Source of the DNA: Streptomyces sp. SAI-127
GTDB taxonomy: Bacteria > Actinomycetota > Actinomycetes > Streptomycetales > Streptomycetaceae
Assembly: GCF_029894425.1 (NCBI RefSeq)
Contig: NZ_JARXYJ010000001.1
Span: forward strand, 3,224,001 to 3,288,000
Reading direction: 5' to 3'
DNA length: 64,000 nucleotides
Numbering within the stretch: position 1 is the first letter of the stretch; each line of letters opens with the position of its first letter. Position numbers and translations under genes: made by a program. This document shows positions 40,767-49,315 of this stretch, piece by piece. A model generated the notes under the pieces. It was not told the origin of the DNA, made no database searches, and saw nothing but the letters and a program-made list of their open reading frames with translations.

Positions 40767-42974
40767 TTACCACGCCTCCAGACGGAGGACGTGGTCTTCT
40801 CCGGCGACGAGGCAGAGCGGCTCGGTGCCGGAGGAAGTCCGGAGTTCGACGCGGTGGGTGCGGGTGGGGCGCAGCACCGCGGTCGCTTCGGTGGGGCTCC
40901 AGGTGAGGTCGAGGGCGGCCCCGAACCTGGTGCGGATGCCCCGTAGTTCACCTCGGGGGCAGGTGCTGGGAACCGCCGGGAGCAGCACCAGCCGGTCCGG
41001 TGTCGACTGCACGAGCATCTCGACGAGGACGGCGGGCAGGGTGTGGGCGGCGTCCGCGTTGTAGACGTTCCGGTTCGGGTAGTGCGCGCTCATCAGCGAG
41101 GCGTGGAAGAAGTCGCCCTTGAGGACCTGGCCGAGGGCGTGCGCGACCCGTTCGCCGTCGCGCAGCCGGGCCGCGACGAGGGCGTGGTGGAGATGGCCGT
41201 GTGCGGAGTCGTTCTCGGAGCCACGGAGTTCGAGGGCGCGGTGGGCGGCCGCGGCGAGGTCGGGGGTGTCGTAGGGGGTGATCTCGTCGAGTGGCCAGAC
41301 GCCGTAGAGGTGGCTGAGGTGGCGGTGGTCGTAGGTGTCGTCGAGGCCGGGCCAGGCCCATTCGGCGAGGGCGCCGTCGGCGTTGATCCGGTGGGGAGGG
41401 AGCCGGTCGGCGAGGGCGCGCCAGGCTTGTGCCCTCTCGGGGTGGTAGGCGGCGGCCGTTCGCAGGGCGTGCCGGGCGGCCGAGAGGTCCATCGCCGCGT
41501 TGATCGCGCCCCAACTGCCGTTCGCGGGGCGGTTCTCGGGCGAGTAGGAGGGGACGACGACGAGATGGCCGTCGGCGTCGGTGCGGGTGAGGAAGTCCTC
41601 GTAGAAGAGGGCGACTTCGGCGAGCGCACGGGCGGTGCGCGGGTCCTGTTCGCCGCGGGTCTCGTCGTGGTCGACGAGGGGCTTGAGCAGCCAGTCGGCG
41701 CCCGCGGTCCACAGGTGCAGCGGGTACTCACGGTTGAAGTGGTACGTCAGCCCGGACTCGCCGTCGGAGTGCGGCGGGGCCACGACACCGCGCGTGCCGA
41801 AGATCTCGCGGGCGTTGTCCTGCCAGTCGGGCAACTGACGCTGGATCAGGGAGGCGAGAGCTTCGGTGACTTCGGGAAGGGCGGCGCACGCGGCTGAAGC
41901 GGTCTGGAGGTTGACGTTGGCGTCGTTGGTGAACGCTCCCGACCATGCCGTGGCCCAGTCGCCGGTCCACAGGCCGGTCAGGCGGGGCGGGAAGAGGCCG
42001 CTGGAGGAGAGCAGGTGGTAGCGGCCGGCGGCGAAGAGTCGTTCCAGGAGGGCGGGGCTGTCCGGCCGTTCCAGCAACTGCGAGCCCGGCAGGGCGCGTT
42101 CGGCGGGGTCGGCGGCGAGGTCGAGGGTGACGCGTTCGTAGGCGGTGCGGTGGAGGGGGGTGTGCCGGTCGAGGAGTCGGGCGTAGGTGACGGACCCCGG
42201 CTCGGAACCGGATTCGGGGACCAGGTCCCGCAGTGCCTCGATGTGGGGTGCCGTGTCCAGTTCGCCGGTGTGGCGTACGACGCGGGTCAGCAGGAGAACG
42301 GACTCGGCACCGGTGACGTGCGCGCCCGGCGGGATGAGCGCGGTGCGGCCGCCCGTGGGGACGACCAGCGTGATGCCGGTGTAACGGCGGTCGCTGTCGG
42401 GGTAGCGGACGCAGAGGGTGAGCAGGGCCCCGTCGGCGGCGCGGACGACGCTCTGGCCGACCATCAGGGTGTCGGGTGCGCCCGGCAGCCGGTGATCCAG
42501 CGAGACGACCAGGCCCGCCGCCTCGACCTGCTGGACGATGACGTCGTCCGCGCGCGAGACGAAGACCTCGCTGCGCGACCCCTGGGACTCCGTGCGCAGG
42601 ACTCCGGTGGTGAAGTCGACGGACCGACGGTGGTCGGGAGTGGCCGCGCGCGGACGGCGCAGCCGGATCTGGAAGGCGGGGTGGAAGGGCTGCACCCACT
42701 GCAGCGGGCGTCCGTCCGTGAAGCGCTCGGCGGCGTCGCGCTCGCCGGCGAGCAACCGGTCCTGGAGCGCGGGGAGTTCGGCGGCGAGGCGGGGCGGGCG
42801 GGCGTGTTCGGCGCCGTTGGGGTGGACGAGGGTGTGGTGGGTGACGACGACCCGCTCGTCGTCGGGTTCGCCGAAGAGGAGGGCGCCGTGGTGGCCGTTG
42901 CCGCTGAGGAAGCCGTCCTCCCAGCGCGCGGCCGGTTCGGGTTCCCAGGTGCCGTGGACGGGTCCGTCGGTCAT
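40767..42974 (-). CDS. GH95 alpha-L-fucosidase, predicted cytoplasmic
   Basis: This 735-residue protein matches GH95: the N-terminal beta-domain with LSGNGHHGALLFGEP, the (alpha/alpha)6 barrel with FTNDANVNLQTA, and the conserved DHRHLSHLYGVWP. GH95 enzymes hydrolyse alpha-1,2-L-fucose (some act on alpha-L-galactose), which caps galactose in fucosylated xyloglucan. No signal peptide is seen. ATG 42974 overlaps the GH42 stop by four bases, so they are coupled. Confidence 0.88.
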   Translation of the reverse strand: MTDGPVHGTWEPEPAARWEDGFLSGNGHHGALLFGEPDDERVVVTHHTLVHPNGAEHARPPRLAAELPALQDRLLAGERDAAERFTDGRPLQWVQPFHPAFQIRLRRPRAATPDHRRSVDFTTGVLRTESQGSRSEVFVSRADDVIVQQVEAAGLVVSLDHRLPGAPDTLMVGQSVVRAADGALLTLCVRYPDSDRRYTGITLVVPTGGRTALIPPGAHVTGAESVLLLTRVVRHTGELDTAPHIEALRDLVPESGSEPGSVTYARLLDRHTPLHRTAYERVTLDLAADPAERALPGSQLLERPDSPALLERLFAAGRYHLLSSSGLFPPRLTGLWTGDWATAWSGAFTNDANVNLQTASAACAALPEVTEALASLIQRQLPDWQDNAREIFGTRGVVAPPHSDGESGLTYHFNREYPLHLWTAGADWLLKPLVDHDETRGEQDPRTARALAEVALFYEDFLTRTDADGHLVVVPSYSPENRPANGSWGAINAAMDLSAARHALRTAAAYHPERAQAWRALADRLPPHRINADGALAEWAWPGLDDTYDHRHLSHLYGVWPLDEITPYDTPDLAAAAHRALELRGSENDSAHGHLHHALVAARLRDGERVAHALGQVLKGDFFHASLMSAHYPNRNVYNADAAHTLPAVLVEMLVQSTPDRLVLLPAVPSTCPRGELRGIRTRFGAALDLTWSPTEATAVLRPTRTHRVELRTSSGTEPLCLVAGEDHVLRLEAW

Positions 42975-44953
42975 GGCTGGAGCACCGCCACTCCGTAGCG
43001 GCCCAGGGTGACCCGGTCCGTGCGGGACTGCCCCGTCAGCAGGTCCTGGTGGGTGCCGGCCACGTCGACCGTCACGGGCTCGCGGCCGTGGTTGAGCAGG
43101 AAGAGCAGGTCACCGCGGCGGACGGCCTCGACCTGGTCGGGCAGCGCGTCTAGGACCGGTCGCGCGCCCGCACCCGCAGCGATCCCGGCGAGGAGCTCGC
43201 GCAGGGCGCCCGGCTCGGGAAGCGTCGAGAGGTACCAGGCTCGGCCCCTGCGCAGCACGGCGGGCAGCCCGTCGAGCTCACCGCCCTTGTACGAGGCCTC
43301 GGTGGTGGCGTCCTCCGCCTTGTCGATCTCCTCCGACCACAGGGTGCCGCGGAAGTCGTCGCATTCCGCGTACTCCCCTGCGTCCAGCGGCCACCACTCG
43401 TGCAGGGTGCGGATGCCGAACAGTTCGCGCAGCCTGGCGTCCATGCCGCCGGGGCGCACCCGGTCGTCCTCGTCGGCGACGCCGGTGAGGAATCCGGAGA
43501 CGAGGGTGCCGCCCTGGCGGACGTAGGCGAGGAGGTTGTCGATCGCCGCGTCGGTGAGGGCGTACAGCTGGGGGACGACGACCACCTTGTAGGCGGTGAG
43601 GTCGTGTTCCGGGTGGGCGAAGTCGGTGGTGAGGTGGGCTTCCCAGAGCGCGCGGTGCCAGGCCTTGAGGACGTCGGCGTGGTCGACCTCACTGGAGAGG
43701 CGGCCTTCCTGGGAGCCGGCCCACCAGGCATGCCAGTCGTGCACGACGGCGATGTCGTTGGCGGAGTGACGCCCCGTCACCTGAGCGGAGATCGCTGTCA
43801 GTTCCGCTCCCAGCTGCTTGATCTCCTGATAGGTGCGTCCCTCCTCCCCCGCGTGGCTGACCATTCCGGAGTGGAACTTCTCCGCGCCCTGCCGGGACTG
43901 GCGCCACTGGAAGTAGCAGACGGCGTCCGCGCCGCGGGCGACGGCCTGCAGGGACCATAGGCGGTTCAGGCCACGGGGTTTGGGGTGGTTCACGCCCCGC
44001 CAGTTGACCGGTCCGGCGGCCTGCTCCATGAGCATCCACGGCCCACGCGCCTGCGAGCGGGTCATGTCCTGCACGAGAGCGCCCTGTTGGGCCCCGAGGG
44101 GATCGCGCGGGTCGGGATAGAGGTCGACGGAGACGACGTCCTCCTCCTCGGCCCACCGCCAGGCGTCCTGGCCCACCCACAGCGGCATGAAGTTGCTGGT
44201 CACAGGGATGTGCGGGGTGGCCACGCGGACGATGTCCCGCTCGGCGAGGTAGCACTCCAGGAGCATGTCGGAGGTGAACCGCTTGAAGTCCAGCACCTGG
44301 CTGGGGTTCTTCATGTAGTGGGCGTGGCGAGGAGTGTGGATCTCGGCCCAGTCGCCGTAACCCTGGCTCCAGAAGGCGGTTCCCCAGGCGGAGTTGAGGG
44401 CGTCGAGGGAGCCGTAGCGGTCCTGCAGCCAGGTCCGGAAGCGGGCGGCGGCCTGGTCGCTCCAGTCGTACGTGCAGTACTCGTTGTTGATGTGCCACAT
44501 CGTGAGGGCCGGGTGGCCGCCGTAGCGGGCGGCGAGGTCCTCGGTGATGGCGGCGGCGTGACGGCGGTAGGTGGCGCTGGAGTGCGAGAAGTGCTGGCGC
44601 CCGCCCCAGTACTCGGTGCGGCCGTCCTCGGTGACGGGCAGGGTGTCGGGGTGCAGATGGCCCATCCACGGCGGTGGTGAGGAGGTGGGGGTGGCGAGGA
44701 CGACCCCGATGCCGTTGGCGTGCATGAGGTCCATCAGCCGGTCCAGCCAGCCGAAGTCCCGGTCCCCCGGCCGGGGTTCGAGCCTGGCCCAGGAGAAGAC
44801 CCCGAGGGTGACGGAGTTGACGCCGGCGGCCCTCATCAGCCGGACGTCCTCGAGCCAGGTCTCCTCGGGCCACTGCTCGGGGTTGTAGTCGCCGCCGTAG
44901 AGGATGCGGCCGCGGGTGGCGTCGCCCAGGTCCGGCCTCTTCTCCACGGCCAT
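42971..44953 (-). CDS. GH42 beta-galactosidase, predicted cytoplasmic
   Basis: This 660-residue protein has the GH42 TIM barrel with GGDYNPEQW near the start, acid/base Glu158 in NNEYC and nucleophile Glu310 in MLMEQAAGPVNW, then the trimerisation domain. It would remove beta-1,2-galactose from xylosyl side chains once fucose is gone. There is no signal peptide. The start ATG overlaps the GH74 stop by one base (TGATG) and its stop overlaps the GH95 start. The activity on galactosyl xyloglucan is inferred from context. Confidence 0.9.
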   Translation of the reverse strand: MAVEKRPDLGDATRGRILYGGDYNPEQWPEETWLEDVRLMRAAGVNSVTLGVFSWARLEPRPGDRDFGWLDRLMDLMHANGIGVVLATPTSSPPPWMGHLHPDTLPVTEDGRTEYWGGRQHFSHSSATYRRHAAAITEDLAARYGGHPALTMWHINNEYCTYDWSDQAAARFRTWLQDRYGSLDALNSAWGTAFWSQGYGDWAEIHTPRHAHYMKNPSQVLDFKRFTSDMLLECYLAERDIVRVATPHIPVTSNFMPLWVGQDAWRWAEEEDVVSVDLYPDPRDPLGAQQGALVQDMTRSQARGPWMLMEQAAGPVNWRGVNHPKPRGLNRLWSLQAVARGADAVCYFQWRQSRQGAEKFHSGMVSHAGEEGRTYQEIKQLGAELTAISAQVTGRHSANDIAVVHDWHAWWAGSQEGRLSSEVDHADVLKAWHRALWEAHLTTDFAHPEHDLTAYKVVVVPQLYALTDAAIDNLLAYVRQGGTLVSGFLTGVADEDDRVRPGGMDARLRELFGIRTLHEWWPLDAGEYAECDDFRGTLWSEEIDKAEDATTEASYKGGELDGLPAVLRRGRAWYLSTLPEPGALRELLAGIAAGAGARPVLDALPDQVEAVRRGDLLFLLNHGREPVTVDVAGTHQDLLTGQSRTDRVTLGRYGVAVLQP

Positions 44954-47193
44954 CAGACGGGCTCCCCGTACTGGATGCCCCGGCCGTTGGTGGCGATGTA
45001 GACGCGGCCGTACAGCCGCGGGTCGGCGGCGATGGTCGCGCCGATCCAGCCCCACTGGTGCCGGTCGTCGTTGACGCGCACCCAGGTCTTCGCGCCGTCG
45101 TCGGAGCGGTACACGCCGGTGATCGCCTCCGTGGCGCCGACCTGGTAGATCGCCGGGTAATCGGCGCCCTTGGCCGCCTTGCCGAAGGCGAGGGTGTGCG
45201 AGGCCCAGCAGCTGGTGACCTTGGTGAAGGCCGCTCCGCCGTCGGTGGACCGGTACAGGCCGTTCGTCTTGGTGCTCAGCCACAGGTCGCCGGAGCGCCC
45301 CGGGGCCGCGGTCAGCTGGAACTGGCTGTCGCCGGAGGGCAGTCCGCCCGCGCGCCCGGTGAAGGTGAGGCCGCCGTCCGTGCTGGCGAACAGGGTGCCG
45401 GTGTCGGTGTCGTAGGCGTAGAAGCGCGTCGGGTCGGCCGGATCGGCGAGCGGGGTGGCGCCCTTGGGGTAGGTGGGAACCTCGGACCAGGTCGCCCCGT
45501 TGTCCGTGGAGCGCTGGGCGGGGTACTTGGTGCCGTCCCAGTGCACGAAGGTCCACAGCAGCACACTGCCGTCGCTGTTGGTGGCGATCGGACCCGGCGC
45601 GTCCTTGGCGAGGGCGGGCTGGGTCGCGAAGGGTGCCCAGGACTTGCCGCCGTCGTTCGAGTAGGCGCCGTTGCCGTGGTCGCCGAAGCCCGTGCGGACG
45701 ACGTACGCCGGTCGCGCCGCGGCCTGCGCGAGGCCCGTCGCCGACCCGAACACGGGGTTGCTCGCCATGCCCCGCGACGGCGACGCCGTGAGCCGCTCGT
45801 GGTACATCACCCCGATGTCCCCGAGACCGCTGAGCAGGTGCGCCTCCCCGGTCGGGGGCGAGATCAGCTGCCGGACGGAGGTCTCCTCCAGGCCGCGGAT
45901 CTGCGGGGCCCAGTGCTTCAGGTCCCGGGTGCCGTAGAGGGTGGCGCCGGTGCCGTAGACGATGTGCTTCGAGTCGTACGGATCGACGGCGAGGGCCTGG
46001 ATCCACCAGCCGAACTTGGGCTCCTCGGCCCCGAAGGTGAGGAACGGGGTCTCGGACACGTCGAGGACCGCGGACTCCTTGAGGGAGGTCCAGGTGCGGC
46101 CGCCGTTCGTGGTCCGGTACAGGGTGTCGACGGCCGCCCAGCGGTTGTTGGTGGAGACGACGACCGTGCCGGGCCGGCGGGCGTCGACGGCGACTCCGCC
46201 GTATCCGAAGCTGTCGGAGGAGCCTCCCCCACTCTCGGCTTCGCTCGAGCGGGAGGTGCCCCCAGCCGTCGTCCCGCCGGGCTTCACGGGCGTGACGTCG
46301 GTCCACGTGCCGCTCGCCGTGGCCAGCTTGTGCACACTGCCGTCGGACTGTCCGTTGGGGCCGGGCGCGTTGGCGTAGGTCACGTACAGCTCGCGGGTGT
46401 GGCAGTCGTAGGCGGCCCGGATCGGCACCTTGGCGGCGGCACCGGAGGGTTGCGCGGGGACGGCTTCCCAGGTGGTGCCGTCGGCGGTGCGGTACAGGTT
46501 GGCGGCGGTGCCGTCCGAGTCGCCCCAGCCGGCGTAGACGCTGCGGCCCGCGGCGACGAGGAGGGTGATGCCCTGGCCGGTGGCACTCGGGGTGGCCGGG
46601 AAGCTCACGGCCTTCCAGGTCGCGCCCCGGTCCGTCGACTTGAGCAGCCCGTCGTGTCTGCTCCCCAGCCACAGCGTGTCACTGTCCCGCGGATCGACGA
46701 GCAGCCGCTCGCCCGCCCCCCGCCCGTCCTCGTTCCCACCGAGCTTCACGGCGAGATCGGTACGGGCCCAGGTGGCCCCACGGTCCTCGGACCGCAGAAC
46801 CGCCCCGTTGCCGGCCCAGGACTGGGCGTAGGTGCCGAGGGACAGATACACCCGGTTCGGGTGAGCGGGATCGACGGCGATCGCCTCGACCCCGAGGAGA
46901 TTCCAGTCGTCCCAGCCGAGATCGTCGTTGAGCGGAATCCAGCGCCCGCTCCGGTCGTCCCAGCGATAGGCCCCGCCGATGTCGGTACGGGCGTAGGCGA
47001 GCCCCCGCACGGAGGGATGGAAAAGCACACCGGTGACGAACCCGGTGCCACCGATGACGGCGGTGCGCCAGCGGTAGGAGGGGGTGACCGAGGCGGCTTC
47101 CGCACGCCCTTGCAGGGAAGGAACGGTGGTGAGCGCGGCGGCAGCCGCGGTCCCGGCCAGAACAGCACGCCGGCTCAGCCTGGACGTAAGCAT
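44953..47193 (-). CDS. Secreted GH74 xyloglucanase with a repeat-encoded insertion
   Basis: This 746-residue protein starts with a twin-arginine-like signal (LSRRAVLAG). It has the two seven-bladed propellers of GH74, marked by sortilin/BNR-type repeats such as RSEDRGATW and STDRGATW. Catalytic aspartates lie in ARTDIGGAYRW (Asp71) and GLGDIGV. GH74 enzymes cut the glucan backbone of xyloglucan. Residues about 310-324, GGTSRSSEAESGGGS, are encoded by an inserted-looking palindromic repeat (46223-46264) and fall in a loop between blades. The Tat motif suggests export in folded form. No carbohydrate-binding module is attached. Confidence 0.9.
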   Translation of the reverse strand: MLTSRLSRRAVLAGTAAAAALTTVPSLQGRAEAASVTPSYRWRTAVIGGTGFVTGVLFHPSVRGLAYARTDIGGAYRWDDRSGRWIPLNDDLGWDDWNLLGVEAIAVDPAHPNRVYLSLGTYAQSWAGNGAVLRSEDRGATWARTDLAVKLGGNEDGRGAGERLLVDPRDSDTLWLGSRHDGLLKSTDRGATWKAVSFPATPSATGQGITLLVAAGRSVYAGWGDSDGTAANLYRTADGTTWEAVPAQPSGAAAKVPIRAAYDCHTRELYVTYANAPGPNGQSDGSVHKLATASGTWTDVTPVKPGGTTAGGTSRSSEAESGGGSSDSFGYGGVAVDARRPGTVVVSTNNRWAAVDTLYRTTNGGRTWTSLKESAVLDVSETPFLTFGAEEPKFGWWIQALAVDPYDSKHIVYGTGATLYGTRDLKHWAPQIRGLEETSVRQLISPPTGEAHLLSGLGDIGVMYHERLTASPSRGMASNPVFGSATGLAQAAARPAYVVRTGFGDHGNGAYSNDGGKSWAPFATQPALAKDAPGPIATNSDGSVLLWTFVHWDGTKYPAQRSTDNGATWSEVPTYPKGATPLADPADPTRFYAYDTDTGTLFASTDGGLTFTGRAGGLPSGDSQFQLTAAPGRSGDLWLSTKTNGLYRSTDGGAAFTKVTSCWASHTLAFGKAAKGADYPAIYQVGATEAITGVYRSDDGAKTWVRVNDDRHQWGWIGATIAADPRLYGRVYIATNGRGIQYGEPV
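46223..46264. repeat. Palindromic Streptomyces-type repeat inside the GH74 gene
   Basis: CCTCCC (46223-46228) and GGGAGG (46251-46256) enclose a CTCGGCTTCGCTCGAG core, followed by GTGCCCCCA. I recall near-identical elements scattered in Streptomyces genomes. It is in frame here and adds about 14 residues. Confidence 0.6.
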
Positions 47194-47232
47194 GACAAAC
47201 CTCGCTCTGAACTAAGGGGAAGTAAGCCCACT

Positions 47233-47312
47233 CAGGGGCGCGGGACTGTATCGATTTGCGGCTCCGCCGCGGGGCGCGACCGGCCACAACGAACCCGAAG
47301 CCGCCGACGTTC
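47233..47312. repeat. Interspersed Streptomyces intergenic repeat
   Basis: The stretch with AGGGGCGCGGGACTG, TGCGGCTCCGCCGCGGGGCGCGACC and CACAACGAACCCG fits a repeat family I recall from intergenic Streptomyces DNA. It lies in the 146-base gap between the permease gene and GH74. It could act as an attenuating hairpin that sets the ratio of transporter to enzyme. Confidence 0.5.
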
Positions 47313-47339
47313 AGAAGCCCCCGCTCAATAGGCGCCCGG

Positions 47340-48266
47340 TCAGCCCTTCACCGCACCCGTCAACATGCCCTTCTTGAAATGCCGCTGGACGAACGGAGAA
47401 GCAACAGCCACCGGAATCAACGCGAGCACCATCACGGCCATCTGCAACCCCAGCGCCGACAACTGCCCCGTACGCACCGCCTGCTGCAACCCCGTAGGGT
47501 TCGCCGTGTTCTTCTGGACCAGCTGAATGAGCACGTTCTGCAAAGGCATCATGTCCTGGTCGCTGAGATAGATGGACGCGTTGAACCAGGCACTCCAGTA
47601 CCCGACCGCGTAGAACAGCGAGATCACGGCCAGCACGGCCCGCGACAGCGGCATGATGATGGTCAGCAGGATCCGCAGGTCACCGGCCCCGTCGATGCGC
47701 GCGGACTCGGTGAGCTCGGGCGAGATGCCCATGAAGAAGGCCCGCAGCACCAGGATGTTGAAGACGCTGACCGCGCTCGGCAGGATGAGCGACAGATAGG
47801 TGTCGGTCAGTCCCAGCGACTGCACCAGCAGATACGTCGGGATGAGCCCGGCGCCGAAGAACATCGTCGCCATCATGACGACCAGGAAGAGCCGGTGCCC
47901 CAGGCTCCCCGGCCGCGACAGACCGTAGGCCGCCAGCACCGACACCGCCATGGAGAACACCGTGCCGGTGAGCGTGACGCCGACCGAGACCATGATGGCC
48001 CGGCTGACCTGGCCGCCGCTGAGCAGTTCGGTGTAGTTGACGAAGGTGATGCCCTGGGGGATCACGACCAGGCCGCCGACCCGGTCGATCACCGGCTTCG
48101 GGGACAGGCTGGTGACGATCACGATCCACAGCGGGCCGAGCACCCCCAGGCAGCACAGCGCGAGGAAGCCGCTCTTCGCGGTGATGCCGGCCTTGCTGGG
48201 CGGCTCCTCCCACACCGGGCGGGCGGGGGCCTTGAGACTGCGGACGAGCTGCGTGTTGAGGCTCAC
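47340..48266 (-). CDS. ABC transporter permease 2 (carbohydrate type, LplC/YtcP-like)
   Basis: This 308-residue membrane protein has about six transmembrane helices and the binding-protein-dependent loop motif ESARIDGAGDLRILLTIIMP (EAA loop), which contacts the ATPase. The GTG at 48266 overlaps the stop of permease 1 by four bases (GTGA), so the two are made together. It is the second half of a CUT1-type importer for oligosaccharides; no ATPase gene is in the locus. Confidence 0.92.
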   Translation of the reverse strand: MSLNTQLVRSLKAPARPVWEEPPSKAGITAKSGFLALCCLGVLGPLWIVIVTSLSPKPVIDRVGGLVVIPQGITFVNYTELLSGGQVSRAIMVSVGVTLTGTVFSMAVSVLAAYGLSRPGSLGHRLFLVVMMATMFFGAGLIPTYLLVQSLGLTDTYLSLILPSAVSVFNILVLRAFFMGISPELTESARIDGAGDLRILLTIIMPLSRAVLAVISLFYAVGYWSAWFNASIYLSDQDMMPLQNVLIQLVQKNTANPTGLQQAVRTGQLSALGLQMAVMVLALIPVAVASPFVQRHFKKGMLTGAVKG

Positions 48267-49315
48267 TTCTGGTACACCCCCTGCTCGCCGAGCAGGTGCG
48301 CGAACTTGTTCGCACCCAGCACGAGGCAGATTCCTATGACTCCCTTGACGAGGCCGACCGCGGCCGCGTAGCTGAAGTCGCCGTTCTGGATACCCATGTT
48401 CCACACATAGGTGTCGAGGACCTCGCTGGCCCCCACGCCGACCGCGTCCCGCTGGAGCAGGAACTGCTCGAAGCCGACGCTGAGCGCGTCACCCACCCGC
48501 AGCACCAGCAGCAGCGCGATCACCGGGCGCAGTGCGGGCAGCGTGACGTGCCACATGCGCCGCCAGCGCCCGGCGCCGTCCATCGCGGCGGCCTCGTACA
48601 GGTCGGTGCTGACCGCGGCGAGCGCGGCGAGGAAGACGATGATCCCCCAGCCGGCGTCCTTCCACACGGCCTGCGCGGTGACCAGGTACTTGAACAGGTC
48701 CGCGTTGGTCATCAGGTCGAAGCCGCTCCAGCCGTGGTCCTCCAGGGTCTGGGCGATGATGCCCGCGCCGCCGAAGATCTGCTGGAAGACGGTGACGACG
48801 AGGACCCACGAGAAGAAGTGCGGCAGGTACATGATCGCCTGCGCCACGGCCCGGACCCGGGGCCGGATCACGCTGTTGATGAGCAGCGCGAGGGCGATGG
48901 GGATCGGGAAGAACAGCACCAGCTGGAGCACGAAGAGGACGATGGTGTTCTTCGCGGCGTCCCAGAACAGCGGGTCGTCGATCATCCGCGAGAACTGCTC
49001 GACGCCGACCCAGGGGCTGTGGAAGATCGCGGTGACGCCGTTGCTGGAGACGTACGGGTCGTACTCCTGGAAGGCGACGACGTTGCCCAGCAGCGGGACG
49101 TAGTTGAAGAGCAGGAGCAGGAGGATGACGGGCAGCGTCATCAGGATGAGCGCGCGGTCGCGGCGCAGCCGGACCCGGAAGGGGACCTTGCCCGCCTTGC
49201 TCGCCTTTCGCGGCACCCGCACCTTCGCCACCGCCGCGCCGACCGCGGCCGTCGGTTCCTCGACGGCCGCGGGAGGACGAGTCCCGTCGGGCCTGCTCCC
49301 GGCCGTGAGAGACAT
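48263..49315 (-). CDS. ABC transporter permease 1 (carbohydrate type, LplB-like)
   Basis: This 350-residue protein has a disordered N-terminus of about 45 residues, then about six transmembrane helices with the EAA loop YEAAAMDGAGRWRRMWHVTLP. It pairs with the 47340-48266 permease. The ATG at 49315 overlaps the stop of the binding-protein gene by one base (TGATG). Confidence 0.92.
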   Translation of the reverse strand: MSLTAGSRPDGTRPPAAVEEPTAAVGAAVAKVRVPRKASKAGKVPFRVRLRRDRALILMTLPVILLLLLFNYVPLLGNVVAFQEYDPYVSSNGVTAIFHSPWVGVEQFSRMIDDPLFWDAAKNTIVLFVLQLVLFFPIPIALALLINSVIRPRVRAVAQAIMYLPHFFSWVLVVTVFQQIFGGAGIIAQTLEDHGWSGFDLMTNADLFKYLVTAQAVWKDAGWGIIVFLAALAAVSTDLYEAAAMDGAGRWRRMWHVTLPALRPVIALLLVLRVGDALSVGFEQFLLQRDAVGVGASEVLDTYVWNMGIQNGDFSYAAAVGLVKGVIGICLVLGANKFAHLLGEQGVYQK

